Shown here: positions 24,827 through 32,726 of the stretch, piece after piece
Layout of the letters: the number at the start of each line of letters is the position of its first letter
How positions within the stretch are numbered: position 1 is the first letter of the stretch
Assembly (NCBI GenBank): GCA_963728365.1
Contig: CAVSJI010000001.1
Coordinates: forward strand, 558,001 to 622,000
DNA length: 64,000 nt
Source: VRUE01 sp963728365
Lineage (GTDB): Bacteria; Actinomycetota; Thermoleophilia; Solirubrobacterales; 70-9
Direction: 5' to 3'
The notes under the pieces: model-generated
What the model was told of the DNA's origin: nothing
The model's input: the letters and a program-made list of their open reading frames with translations, nothing else
The model's database searches: none
Translations under genes and position numbers: made by a program

Positions 24827-25123
24827 TCAATCGTCCAGGTCCATGTTGGAGAGCAGCAGCTCGGCCTCGCTCCAGTCGCCGCCCTGGACGCGCAGGGCAA
24901 TGTCGCCGCGGCCGAAGCGGTCGAGCGGCCAGTCGACGGTGAGCACCGCCCCGATCCCCGCCTCGCTAAGCGCCTGATGCCAGGCGCGGGCGGTCTTCGC
25001 GTCGGTGAAGTCGCGGACCACCTCCCAGTCGTCGAAGCGCGGGTCGTCGACGTGGATCGGCGTCGCGCCCGGGCCGGGGGGCCGGGCGTTGAAGACCGCC
25101 CTGATCCGGCCGAAGAAGGCCAC
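24827..25123 (-). CDS. Small conserved protein, DUF2007-like
   Basis: 98 residues beginning MAFFGRIRAVFNARPPGPG, then a small alpha/beta domain: WEVVRDFTDAKTARAWHQAL, EAGIGAVLTVD, and GRGDIALRVQGGDWSEAELLL with a Met-Asp-Leu-Asp-Asp end. The pattern of an A-x-x-W-x-x-x-L helix, an EAGI-x-A strand and a V-x-x-x-D-x-x-x-A-x-x-L-L helix matches the DUF2007 (putative signal-transducing) fold. No signal peptide. It starts two bases after the aspS stop, so it is in that transcript. Function unknown. Confidence 0.65.
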   Translation of the reverse strand: MAFFGRIRAVFNARPPGPGATPIHVDDPRFDDWEVVRDFTDAKTARAWHQALSEAGIGAVLTVDWPLDRFGRGDIALRVQGGDWSEAELLLSNMDLDD

Positions 25124-25124
25124 C

Positions 25125-26921
25125 TCAGTGCCCTGCGAGGCCCCGCTTGTGCAGGGAGATGCCGAGCTCCTTCAGCTGCATCTCGTCGACCGGGGCCGGC
25201 GCGCCGGTCAGCAGATCAAAGCCCGAGGCGGTCTTGGGGAAGGCGATCACGTCCCTAATCGTCTCAGCCCCGTATAGCCGCTGCACGATCCGGTCGACCC
25301 CGTAGGCGATGCCGCCGTGCGGCGGGGCGCCGTAGCGCAGCGCCTCGAGCAGGAAGCCGAAGCGCGCCTCGGCTTCGGCGGCGTCGATGCCGAGCGCGGC
25401 GAAGACCGCCTGCTGGACCTCGGCGTCGTGGATGCGGACCGAGCCGCCGCCCAGCTCCTGGCCGTTCCAGACCACGTCGTAGGCCTGGGCGCGGGCGGCG
25501 CCGGGGTCCTCGGGATCGAACTCGCCGGCGGGCGCGGTGAAGGGGTGGTGCAGCGCGTCCCAGCGCTTCTCTCCGGGGTTCCACTCCATCAGCGGCCAAT
25601 CGACGACCCAGAGCAGGCGGTGCTCGCTCTCGTCGATCAGGCCGAAGCGCTCGGCGAGGTCGAGGCGCATCTGGCCGAGCACCGCGTCGGTCACCGGGCG
25701 CTGATCGGCGACCAGCAGCAGCAGGTCGCCCTCCTCGGCACCGAGGCGGGCGTTGAGGTCGGCGAGCTCGGCCTCGCTGAGGAACTTGGCGGTCGGCGAG
25801 CGCCAGCCCTCGCCCTCGCGGAAGGCCCAGACCAAACCCTTGGCGCCCAGCTCCTGGGCGCGTGAGATCAGGCCGTCGAGCTCGGAGCGTGGCAGCTCGC
25901 GGCGGCCGGCGTTGATCCCGCGCACCGCGCCGCCGCCCTCGAGCGCCCCGCGGAAGACCTTGAACTCGGTCTCGCGCAGCGCCTCGCCGAGGTCGACCAG
26001 CTCGAGGCCGAAGCGCAGGTCGGGACGGTCCGTGCCGAAGCGGCCCATCGCCTCGGCGTGACACATGCGCTGCATCGGCAGCTCGACCGGCGGCCCGCCG
26101 ACGCGCTCGAAGACGTGCGACAGCAGCCGTTCGTTTACCTCGATCACGTCCTCGCCGTCGACGAAGGACATCTCGACGTCGAGCTGGGTGAACTCGGCCT
26201 GGCGATCGGCGCGCGTCGCCTCGTCGCGGAAGCAGCGCGCCACCTGGTAATACCGTTCGAATCCGGCGACCATCAGCAGCTGCTTGAAGAGCTGCGGGGA
26301 CTGCGGAAGCGCGTAGAAGGAGCCCTGCTGGAGACGGCTGGGGACGAGGAAGTCGCGGGCGCCCTCGGGGGTCGAGCGGGTGAGGACCGGCGTCTCGATG
26401 TCGAGGAAGCCCTCGCGGTCGAGGAACTCGCGCATCGCTGCGACCACGCGGTGGCGCAGTTCGAGTGCCTCGCGCATCGGCTCGCGGCGCAGATCGAGGT
26501 AGCGGTGGCGGAGGCGCGCGTCCTCGCCCGCCTCCCCGGCGAAGCCCTCGACCTGGAAGGGCGGCGTCGCGGCGTCGGCGAGCAGCTCGGCGGCGCTCAC
26601 CTTGATCTCGACCTCGCCGGTCGGCAGCTCGGGGTTGACGGTCTCCGGCGAGCGCTGGACGACCGGGCCCGCGGCGCTGAGCACGTCCTCGGCGCGCAGC
26701 TCGTGACCGAGCTCGAAGGCCTCGCCCGCCTCGTCGGGGTTGAAGACCAGCTGCACGATCCCGGTCCGGTCGCGCAGGTCGATGAAGACCAGACCGCCGT
26801 GGTCGCGGCGGCGATGGACCCAACCGGCGACCCGAGCCTCCCCGCCGACCCGGTCGGCCAGCACCTGGCCGCACCAGACGTCGCGCATCGCGTTGGGACG
26901 CAACCCGGGAAAACCACTCAT
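25125..26921 (-). CDS. aspS: Aspartate--tRNA ligase
   Basis: The 598-residue bacterial-type class IIb synthetase. The N-terminal OB-fold anticodon domain contains RVAGWVHRRRDHGGLVFIDL. Motif 2 lies around FERYYQVARCFRDEATRADRQAEFTQLDVEMSF, the GAD insertion domain occupies about residues 290-420, and motif 3 ends GIAYGVDRIVQRL. Whether it is discriminating or also charges tRNA-Asn cannot be told by eye, and no gatCAB is in view. The start is the ATG at 26921; the palindrome at 26942-26990 lies just upstream, between hisS and aspS. The DUF2007-like gene follows. Confidence 0.95.
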   Translation of the reverse strand: MSGFPGLRPNAMRDVWCGQVLADRVGGEARVAGWVHRRRDHGGLVFIDLRDRTGIVQLVFNPDEAGEAFELGHELRAEDVLSAAGPVVQRSPETVNPELPTGEVEIKVSAAELLADAATPPFQVEGFAGEAGEDARLRHRYLDLRREPMREALELRHRVVAAMREFLDREGFLDIETPVLTRSTPEGARDFLVPSRLQQGSFYALPQSPQLFKQLLMVAGFERYYQVARCFRDEATRADRQAEFTQLDVEMSFVDGEDVIEVNERLLSHVFERVGGPPVELPMQRMCHAEAMGRFGTDRPDLRFGLELVDLGEALRETEFKVFRGALEGGGAVRGINAGRRELPRSELDGLISRAQELGAKGLVWAFREGEGWRSPTAKFLSEAELADLNARLGAEEGDLLLLVADQRPVTDAVLGQMRLDLAERFGLIDESEHRLLWVVDWPLMEWNPGEKRWDALHHPFTAPAGEFDPEDPGAARAQAYDVVWNGQELGGGSVRIHDAEVQQAVFAALGIDAAEAEARFGFLLEALRYGAPPHGGIAYGVDRIVQRLYGAETIRDVIAFPKTASGFDLLTGAPAPVDEMQLKELGISLHKRGLAGH

Positions 26922-26941
26922 AGTCCAGCCCCCTTCCCGCC

Positions 26942-26990
26942 CTTCCGGTGCGCCTTATGTGGGCATAGACCGCAAAAGGCGCACCGGAAG
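26942..26990. repeat. Intergenic palindrome between hisS and aspS
   Basis: Arms CTTCCGGTGCGCCTT / AAGGCGCACCGGAAG pair over 15 bp. The inner part, ATGTGGGCATAGACCGCAA, is almost the same as in the mltG-aroE copy 11 kb away, including the GCATA loop. Confidence 0.9.
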
Positions 26991-27000
26991 CTCGGCGGGC

Positions 27001-28254
27001 TCATGCTTCGCCTCCGGTGATCTCCTCGATCAGGTTGGCTGGGTCAACCGGGCGCTGCTCGCCGCTCGACATCTCGCGCAGCTGGGTGCCGCCGTCTTCC
27101 TCGAGGATCACGACGCGGCGGGCGCCGACCCGGTCGGCGTGCTTGAGCTGGCCCTTGAGGCCGCGCCCGCCGAGGTCTATCTCGGCCGAGAGCCCCGCCT
27201 TGCGCAGTTCGCCGGCCAGCACCAGCGCCAGCGAGCGCCGGGCGCCGTCCTCTCCGGCGAGCGCGACGAAGACGTCGCGGCCCGGCGCCGGTACCGCCTC
27301 GTCGAGCGCCAGGGCGATCCGCTCGATCCCCGCCGCCCAGCCGACCGCCGGGGTCGGCTTGCCGCCGAGCTGCTCGACCAGGCCGTCGTAGCGGCCGCCG
27401 CCGCCGATCTCCGACTGGGCGCCCAGCCGGTCGCAGACGAAGGAGAAGATCGTGCGCGAGTAGTAGTCGAGGCCCCGCACCAGGGTCGGGTCGATCTCGT
27501 AGGCGACGCCGCAGGCGTCGAGCAGGCGCCGCACCTCGGCGAAGTGCTCGGCGTCGGCGCCCTCGAGCCGCTCGACCAGCTTCGGCGCCGCCGCCGTCAC
27601 GCCCCGCGTGCCCTCGTCGTCGGAGTCGAAGGCGCGCAGCGGGTTGGCGTCGATCCGCTCGCGCACATCCTCGGAGAGGTCGGCCTCGTGGGCGCGCAGG
27701 TGCGCCTTCAGCTCCTCCAGGTAGGCGGCGCGGGCCTCGACCGAGCCGAGGCTGCCGAGCCGCAGTTCGACCCCCGGCACGCCGAGCTCGGCGACCAGCT
27801 CCGCGAACATGCCGATCAGTTCGGCGTCGGCGAGCGGCGAGTCGCTGCCGATCGCCTCGGCGCCGAGCTGGTGGAACTGGCGGTAACGGCCGGCCTGCGG
27901 GCGCTCGTGGCGGAAGAAGGGGCCGAGGTAGGAGAGCTTGACCGGCTGCGCCAGCTTGTGCATGCCGTGCTCGAGGTAGGCGCGGCAGATCGCCGCCGTG
28001 CCCTCCGGCCGCAGGGTGAGGCTGCGGCCGCCCTTGTCCTCGAAGGTGAACATCTCCTTGCGGACGATGTCGGTCGAGTGCCCGACGCCGCGCTCGAAGA
28101 GCTCGGTGTCCTCGAAGCTCGGCGTGGCGATCGGCTCGTACCCGGCGCGGGCGAAGATCGCCGCCGCGGTGTGCTCGATCCGCCGCCGCACGCGGGCGGC
28201 CTCGGGCAGGACGTCGAAGGTCCCGCGCGGCGCCTGGTAGGTGTGGCCGGCCAT
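27001..28254 (-). CDS. hisS: Histidine--tRNA ligase
   Basis: The 417-residue class II synthetase. The N-terminus reads YQAPRGTFDVLPEAARVRRRIEH. Motif 2 includes LRPEGTAAICRAY and YLGPFFRHERPQAGRYRQFHQLG. The histidine-binding HisA motif is RGLDYYSRTIFSFV, with the Gly-rich EIGGGGRYDGLVEQLGG, and the C-terminal anticodon domain closes the protein. All HisRS signatures are intact. The start is the ATG at 28254. hisS-aspS order is common in actinobacteria; the palindrome between them may tune aspS relative to hisS. Confidence 0.96.
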   Translation of the reverse strand: MAGHTYQAPRGTFDVLPEAARVRRRIEHTAAAIFARAGYEPIATPSFEDTELFERGVGHSTDIVRKEMFTFEDKGGRSLTLRPEGTAAICRAYLEHGMHKLAQPVKLSYLGPFFRHERPQAGRYRQFHQLGAEAIGSDSPLADAELIGMFAELVAELGVPGVELRLGSLGSVEARAAYLEELKAHLRAHEADLSEDVRERIDANPLRAFDSDDEGTRGVTAAAPKLVERLEGADAEHFAEVRRLLDACGVAYEIDPTLVRGLDYYSRTIFSFVCDRLGAQSEIGGGGRYDGLVEQLGGKPTPAVGWAAGIERIALALDEAVPAPGRDVFVALAGEDGARRSLALVLAGELRKAGLSAEIDLGGRGLKGQLKHADRVGARRVVILEEDGGTQLREMSSGEQRPVDPANLIEEITGGEA

Positions 28255-28293
28255 GGTCGCCGCGACCTTACCTGCGGCGGGCGCCGGCCGCCG

Positions 28294-28938
28294 CTAGCCC
28301 GGGAGCTGAGCGAGGAACGGGTTGCTCGCCCGCTCGGCGCCGAGCGTGGTGACGCCCATGTGGCCGGGGTAGACCCTGGTCTCGGGCGTGTGCGACTCGA
28401 CCAGGGACTGGATCGAGCGCATCAGGGTGGGGCCGTCGCCCCCCGGCAGGTCGACCCGCCCGACCGAGCCCTGGAAGAGCACGTCGCCGGAGAAGATCGC
28501 CTGCTCGCCGCGCACCGAGTAGGTGACGTGGCCGGGGCTGTGGCCGGGGGTCGGGATCACGTCAAGCGTCAGCCCGGCGAGCTGCAGCTCCTCGCCTCCC
28601 TTGACCGTCTCGTCGGCCTCGTAGCTCTCGTACGGCCCGAAGCCCTCATACGGGACGAAGGCCATGATGTCGGCCAGCACCCGGGTTTCGAGCTCCGGGC
28701 AGTAGACCGGCGCCCCGGTCGCCCTGGCGACGGGCGCCACGGCGCCGATGTGGTCGAAGTGGGTGTGGGTGACGAGGATCGCCTCGACCGTCGCGCCCGC
28801 CTCCTCGACCGCGGCGAGGATGCGCTCCGCCTCCTCGCCCGGGTCGACGACCAGCGCCCGCTCGCCGCCCTCGGGCCGGACGACGAAGCAGTTCTCGCCG
28901 ATCGGGCCGACGGTGAGCTGGCGGACCTCGAGGCTCAC
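28294..28938 (-). CDS. MBL-fold metallo-hydrolase, glyoxalase II-like
   Basis: From the GTG at 28938, 214 residues with the full metallo-beta-lactamase ligand set: THTHFDHIG (H-x-H-x-D-H), PTPGHSPGHV, SGDVLFQGSVGR (bridging Asp) and YPGHMG near the end. The ENCFVV start and compact length match the YcbL/glyoxalase II-like group that hydrolyses thioesters, though the substrate is not proven. The start overlaps the stop of the upstream small membrane-protein gene (GTGA). It precedes hisS on the same strand, as in many actinobacteria. Confidence 0.88.
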   Translation of the reverse strand: MSLEVRQLTVGPIGENCFVVRPEGGERALVVDPGEEAERILAAVEEAGATVEAILVTHTHFDHIGAVAPVARATGAPVYCPELETRVLADIMAFVPYEGFGPYESYEADETVKGGEELQLAGLTLDVIPTPGHSPGHVTYSVRGEQAIFSGDVLFQGSVGRVDLPGGDGPTLMRSIQSLVESHTPETRVYPGHMGVTTLGAERASNPFLAQLPG

Positions 28939-29300
28939 TTCTGGTTGGCGCGGATCCGCGCCCGCTCCCGGCGTCGCCACATGAAGGTGTCGATGTAGTA
29001 CCCGGCCGGGATGTAGAAGACGAGCATGAAGGCGCCGAGGGCGAGGGATGCGCCGATCGGGCGTTTGAAGATCGCCAGCAGGAGGACGGCGAAGATCGCC
29101 GCGGCGGCGGCGCCCCGCAGGATCGAGCTGCGCCAGGTCGGCGGCTGGTCCCCGCGCGGAGCGCGGCTCTTGCTTCCGGAGCGGACGCGGGCCTGGGCCT
29201 CGGCGCGGCTGCGCGGGCGGGCAGCACGGCGGTTGGAGTCGACGCGGCCGCCCTGCGTGCCCCGATGCTTGCGGCGCCGCTTCTTCTTGGTCTGAGCCAT
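28935..29300 (-). CDS. Small membrane protein with basic N-terminus
   Basis: 121 residues: a Lys/Arg-rich cytoplasmic head (MAQTKKKRRRKHRGTQGGRV, then more Arg-rich sequence to residue 55), two membrane segments (about 60-78 and 83-102) and a basic tail. From the ATG at 29300. The shape resembles small conserved membrane proteins of actinobacteria of unknown role. It overlaps the MBL hydrolase gene by 4 nt, so the two are coupled. The arginine-rich head could bind RNA or phospholipid head groups; this is inference from charge only. Confidence 0.7.
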   Translation of the reverse strand: MAQTKKKRRRKHRGTQGGRVDSNRRAARPRSRAEAQARVRSGSKSRAPRGDQPPTWRSSILRGAAAAAIFAVLLLAIFKRPIGASLALGAFMLVFYIPAGYYIDTFMWRRRERARIRANQK

Positions 29301-29337
29301 TGGGCTGAATCTACCGTTCCTCCACCCGAACCTCCCC

Positions 29338-29387
29338 GCTGACTTCGCCTTTTCCGGGGCATATGGTCTGCAAAGGGCGAAGTCAGC
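29338..29387. repeat. Intergenic palindrome with replaced outer arm
   Basis: Outer arms GCTGACTTCGCC / GGCGAAGTCAGC (12 bp, perfect) differ from the TTCCGGTGCGCC arms of the other copies. The inner TTTTCCGGGGCATATGGTCTG keeps the GCATA loop and flanking G/C pairs. The right arm overlaps the stop codon end of the formiminotransferase gene (29383). Confidence 0.8.
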
Positions 29388-30276
29388 CTTGGGGAGGCGG
29401 GCGTAGGCGCGCCTCGATCGTCTGGGCGTCGGGGTCGAAGCCGCGGATCGGGACGCCGGGCGGGTATTCGGCAAGGGCCGCCGCGGGGACGAGGCCGACG
29501 ATCTCGGCTTCGACCGGGGTCGCGCCGAGCGGCGCGGCAAGGTCGCGCACACGGGCGACGACCTCGGCGAGCGGCACCGCGAAGGGGTCGTGGACGTTGG
29601 TCGAGATCTGGGGCCGGCCCCCGGCGAGCATCAGGCCGATCGCCCGTACGCCCGGCGGGCCGCCGCCCGACTCGCGCAGCCCGGCGGCGACCGCGCGGGC
29701 GACCTCGATGTCACCGCCGTCGAGCTCGACGTTGAAAGCGGCCAGCGGCGGGCGGGCGGTCACCAGGGTGACCCCGGCTCTGCGGTGCGGCAGCCCCGGC
29801 CCGTAGTCGGGGCGCAGCTCGCCGCCCTCCATGCGCAGCCAGAGCTCGGCCAGGCCGCCGTTGCGGAAGTAGGCGCGCTCGGCGTGCTCGGGCCGCGAGG
29901 CGAGCTCGCCGTAGAGGAAGACCGGCACGCCGAGGCCGCCGATCTGGGCGGCCACCTCGACCGCCTCGGTGCGCGCCGCGTCGCGCGCGCCGGCGCCGGG
30001 CCAGACGACCGGGCAGACGTCGAGTGCGCCGACGGCCGGGTGCAGCCCCCGGTAGGCGCTCATGTCGAGCGTCTCGAGCGCCTGCTCGGCGCCGGCCAGG
30101 AGCGCCTCGCGCAGCGGCGCCGCGCCGGCGGCGAGGGTGAAGACCGTGCGATCGTGGTCGGCGTCGGAGTGGCGGTCGAGCAGCGTCGCGCCGCGCGCGA
30201 AGGCCGCCTCCAGCGCCGCGATGCGGGCCGCGTCCCGCCCCTCGGAGACGTTGGGGACGGCGAGCAGCTGCGGCAC
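29383..30276 (-). CDS. Glutamate formimidoyltransferase (formiminotransferase domain)
   Basis: Transfers the formimino group from formimino-glutamate to tetrahydrofolate, or a related one-carbon step. The 297 residues cover the N- and C-terminal formiminotransferase subdomains without the cyclodeaminase part: VPNVSEGRD, the catalytic His in DADHDRTVFTLAG-like context, YRGLHPAVGALDVCPVVW, and RRAGVTLVTARPPLAAFNVEL. The C-terminal IRGFDPDAQTIEARL is also typical. No hut genes are nearby, so the role in histidine breakdown is not shown. It lies 4 bp after the M29-like gene on the same strand. Confidence 0.85.
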   Translation of the reverse strand: MPQLLAVPNVSEGRDAARIAALEAAFARGATLLDRHSDADHDRTVFTLAAGAAPLREALLAGAEQALETLDMSAYRGLHPAVGALDVCPVVWPGAGARDAARTEAVEVAAQIGGLGVPVFLYGELASRPEHAERAYFRNGGLAELWLRMEGGELRPDYGPGLPHRRAGVTLVTARPPLAAFNVELDGGDIEVARAVAAGLRESGGGPPGVRAIGLMLAGGRPQISTNVHDPFAVPLAEVVARVRDLAAPLGATPVEAEIVGLVPAAALAEYPPGVPIRGFDPDAQTIEARLRPPPQG

Positions 30277-30280
30277 CGGC

Positions 30281-31228
30281 TCAGACGTAGAGCTCGCCGC
30301 CGCCGGCGACCTTCTTGCCGTCGATCTCGACCGTCGGCTCGAGCACCACGCAGTCGAGGTGGACGGGCACCTGGATCGCGCCGCCGATCGCCGCCGAGGC
30401 GCCGAAGGCGATGTGTGCGGTGCCGAGGATCTTCTCGTCCTCGAGGATGTTGCCGGTCAGCATCGCCTCTTCGTTGGTGCCGATGCCGAGCTCGGCGACG
30501 TTGGTGCCGTCCTCGCCGTGCTTGGTCAGCAGTTCCATCAGGGTGGCGCCCTCGGGACCGGTCGCGTCGACCAGGTGGCCCTCGCGGATCGTCAGCTCGA
30601 CCGGGGTCTCGACCTTGCCGACGCCGGCGATCGAGCCGTCGACGACCAGGGTCCCCTCGGCCGTCGCCGGCGAGACGAAGGCCTCGCCGCATGGCAGGTT
30701 GCCAAAGGCGCCGGGAGCGTTGAGCACACCCGCGTCGGCGATCGGCACGCGGTCCCCGAGCCCGAGCCGCAGGTCGCTGCCGTGCCCGCAGGTGATCCGC
30801 GCCTCCTCGCCGCTGTTCAGCTCGGCGGCGAGCGCTGCGCCGCGCCGGCGCAGGACCGCCATGTCGGCGTTCATCAGCCGCGCCAGCATGTCTTCGGTGA
30901 CGCCCGGCAGGGTCGCGATCCGCACACCGGCCTGGTTGGCGGCGCGTCGCGCGTAGGTGTGGGAGAGCGACTGGATCGTCGGCGCCAGCACGATCTGCGA
31001 GGCGATCATCGCCGCGGCGACCGGGGTCGGCGGCTCGGCGCCGTTCGATTCGAGCTCGGAGATCACCACGAGGGTCGCGTAGGCGCCGTCGCCCTCCGCC
31101 TCGATCCGCATCAGCGCGCCGATGTCCTCGGTGACCGGGTTGCAGATCACCAGCACCTCTTCCCCCGGTTCGACCTGCAGGCAGTCCCGCAGCACCGTCC
31201 GCACTGCCCTGTCCAGCTCCCGAGTCAA
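30281..31228 (-). CDS. M29-like aminopeptidase
   Basis: The 315 residues resemble the thermophilic M29 (AmpS/PepS) aminopeptidases and their NicX-like relatives. The metal-ligand region reads NLPCGEAFVSPATAEGTLVVDG, then ELGIGTNEEA, ILEDEKILGTAHIAFG and VPVHLDCVV, giving the Glu/Glu/His/Asp set expected. The C-terminal PTVEIDGKKVAGGGEL is typical. It is shorter than AmpS (about 410 residues), with a reduced N-terminal domain. Cytosolic; substrate unknown. It leads a two-gene unit with the formiminotransferase and diverges from tRNA-Met. Confidence 0.75.
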   Translation of the reverse strand: MTRELDRAVRTVLRDCLQVEPGEEVLVICNPVTEDIGALMRIEAEGDGAYATLVVISELESNGAEPPTPVAAAMIASQIVLAPTIQSLSHTYARRAANQAGVRIATLPGVTEDMLARLMNADMAVLRRRGAALAAELNSGEEARITCGHGSDLRLGLGDRVPIADAGVLNAPGAFGNLPCGEAFVSPATAEGTLVVDGSIAGVGKVETPVELTIREGHLVDATGPEGATLMELLTKHGEDGTNVAELGIGTNEEAMLTGNILEDEKILGTAHIAFGASAAIGGAIQVPVHLDCVVLEPTVEIDGKKVAGGGELYV

Positions 31229-31295
31229 GGCCCCAAGGCTAAAGCCCCGGCGTCCAGAGCGATTCCCGCCCGGCCCTCGCTACGATCCGTCCCCC

Positions 31296-31369
31296 GCCGG
31301 AGTAGCTCAGCTGGTTAGAGCAGCGGAATCATAATCCGCGTGTCGGGGGTTCGAGTCCCTCCTCCGGCA
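31296..31369 (+). tRNA. tRNA-Met (anticodon CAT), elongator type
   Basis: A 74-base cloverleaf: acceptor GCCGGAG/CTCCGGC, D-arm GCTCAGCTGGTTAGAGC, anticodon stem GCGGA/TCCGC with loop ATCATAA, T-arm GGGGG-TTCGAGT-CCCTC and discriminator A. The closed first acceptor pair (G-C) argues against an initiator. A lysidine-type tRNA-Ile(CAT) is the alternative. CCA is not encoded. The murL start codon is only 4 bases downstream. Confidence 0.92.
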
Positions 31370-31373
31370 TCCC

Positions 31374-32726
31374 ATGGCCAGCGCCCGACCGAGGTCCTTC
31401 GACCCCACCGACTTCGAGTCGTTCCGGTTTCTCAGCCGAGACATCGACGCCGAGGGCGTTGTCACGCTGCGCTACGCGCTCGACGACGAGATCGAGTTCG
31501 CCGAGCGCTTCGAGCTGCCGCTCGAGTCGAGCGTCTCCGACGCGGACCGGGCCCGGGTCGACGGCATCCTCGACCTGCTCCACTGGACCGCCGGGGTCAG
31601 CTACTACAAGACCGCGACCCCGCCCCTGGTCGAGGCGGTCGCCAGCCCGCCGAGGGTGGCCAAGCTGCTCGAGGCGGTCTACTCCGAGGGCCTCGGCGAG
31701 CTCGCCTTCACCAACCGCTTGGCCGCCCTCCCCCGGCCGGCCTTCCCGCGACGCGAGCTCGAGGCGCCGGCTCCGCAGCCGCGCGGCGTCGCGCGGACGC
31801 TCGTGCCGATCGGCGGCGGCAAGGACTCGGCGGTCGCGCTCGAGATCGTCCGCCGGGCGGGCGGTGACCTCGCGCTGTTCTCGGTAGGGGACGCCGGGCC
31901 GATCGCCCGCACCGCGGCGGTCGCCGGCCTGCCACACCTGATCGTGCGGCGCAGGCTCGACCCGGCGCTCGATGCGCTGAACCGGGCGGGCGCCCAGAAC
32001 GGTCACGTGCCGATCACGGCGATCGTCTCCTGCGTGGCGATCCTCACCGCCGGGCTGCTCGGCTTCGACTCGGTCGCCATGGCAAACGAGCGCTCCGCAT
32101 CGAGCGGCAACGTCAGGTGGGGCGAGATCGACGTCAACCACCAGTTCAGCAAGAGCGTCCGGGCGGAAAGGCTGATGCGCGACGCGCTCGAGGACCTGGG
32201 CGTCGGGGTCGAGTACTTCTCGGTCCTGCGACCCGCCTCCGAGCTGGCGATCGCCCGAGCGTTCACGCGTCTGACCGCCTACCACGAGGCGTTCTCGAGC
32301 TGCAACACGAACTTTCGCCTCGACGGGTCGGTCCCCGCCCGGCGCTGGTGCTGCGACTGTCCCAAGTGCCGCTTCGTCTTCCTGGTCATGGCGCCCTTCG
32401 CCGAGCCGGCGCATATGCGCGAGATCTTCGGGCGCGACATGCTCGAGGACGAGTCGCAGTTCGAGGGCTTTGCCCTGCTCAGCGCCAGCGGCGGCCTGAA
32501 GCCGTTCGAGTGCGTCGGCGAGGAGGAGGAGAGCCGGGTCGCGATGCGGATGCTGGCGGCCGATCCGCGCTGGCGCGGGCACCGGGTCGTCAAGCGGCTC
32601 GCCGCCGAGGTGCTGTCCCAGTTCGCGGCCGAGGAGGACCTCGAGGCCGAGGTCTTCGAGCTTTCCGCCGACCACTCCGTCCCCCCGGGGCTGCTGCCCT
32701 CGGTTCGTGCGCTTCTCGGATCTTGA
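31374..32726 (+). CDS. murL: UDP-MurNAc-L-Ala-L-Glu epimerase MurL
   Basis: Converts the L-Glu of UDP-MurNAc-L-Ala-L-Glu to D-Glu, replacing glutamate racemase in peptidoglycan synthesis. The 450 residues hold an ATP-binding PP-loop-like motif, PIGGGKDSAVALE (residues 145-157), a conserved MANERSASSGN segment (236-246), and a Cys cluster at C310 and C326, C327, C329, C332 (RRWCCDCPKCRFVFL). These are the family's signatures known from Xanthomonas MurL. The next gene is a MurD-like ligase, exactly the reported pairing. The ATG at 31374 is 4 bases after tRNA-Met, so the ribosome site would lie in the tRNA; a later start is possible. It overlaps murD2 by 20 nt. Confidence 0.85.
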   Translation: MASARPRSFDPTDFESFRFLSRDIDAEGVVTLRYALDDEIEFAERFELPLESSVSDADRARVDGILDLLHWTAGVSYYKTATPPLVEAVASPPRVAKLLEAVYSEGLGELAFTNRLAALPRPAFPRRELEAPAPQPRGVARTLVPIGGGKDSAVALEIVRRAGGDLALFSVGDAGPIARTAAVAGLPHLIVRRRLDPALDALNRAGAQNGHVPITAIVSCVAILTAGLLGFDSVAMANERSASSGNVRWGEIDVNHQFSKSVRAERLMRDALEDLGVGVEYFSVLRPASELAIARAFTRLTAYHEAFSSCNTNFRLDGSVPARRWCCDCPKCRFVFLVMAPFAEPAHMREIFGRDMLEDESQFEGFALLSASGGLKPFECVGEEEESRVAMRMLAADPRWRGHRVVKRLAAEVLSQFAAEEDLEAEVFELSADHSVPPGLLPSVRALLGS

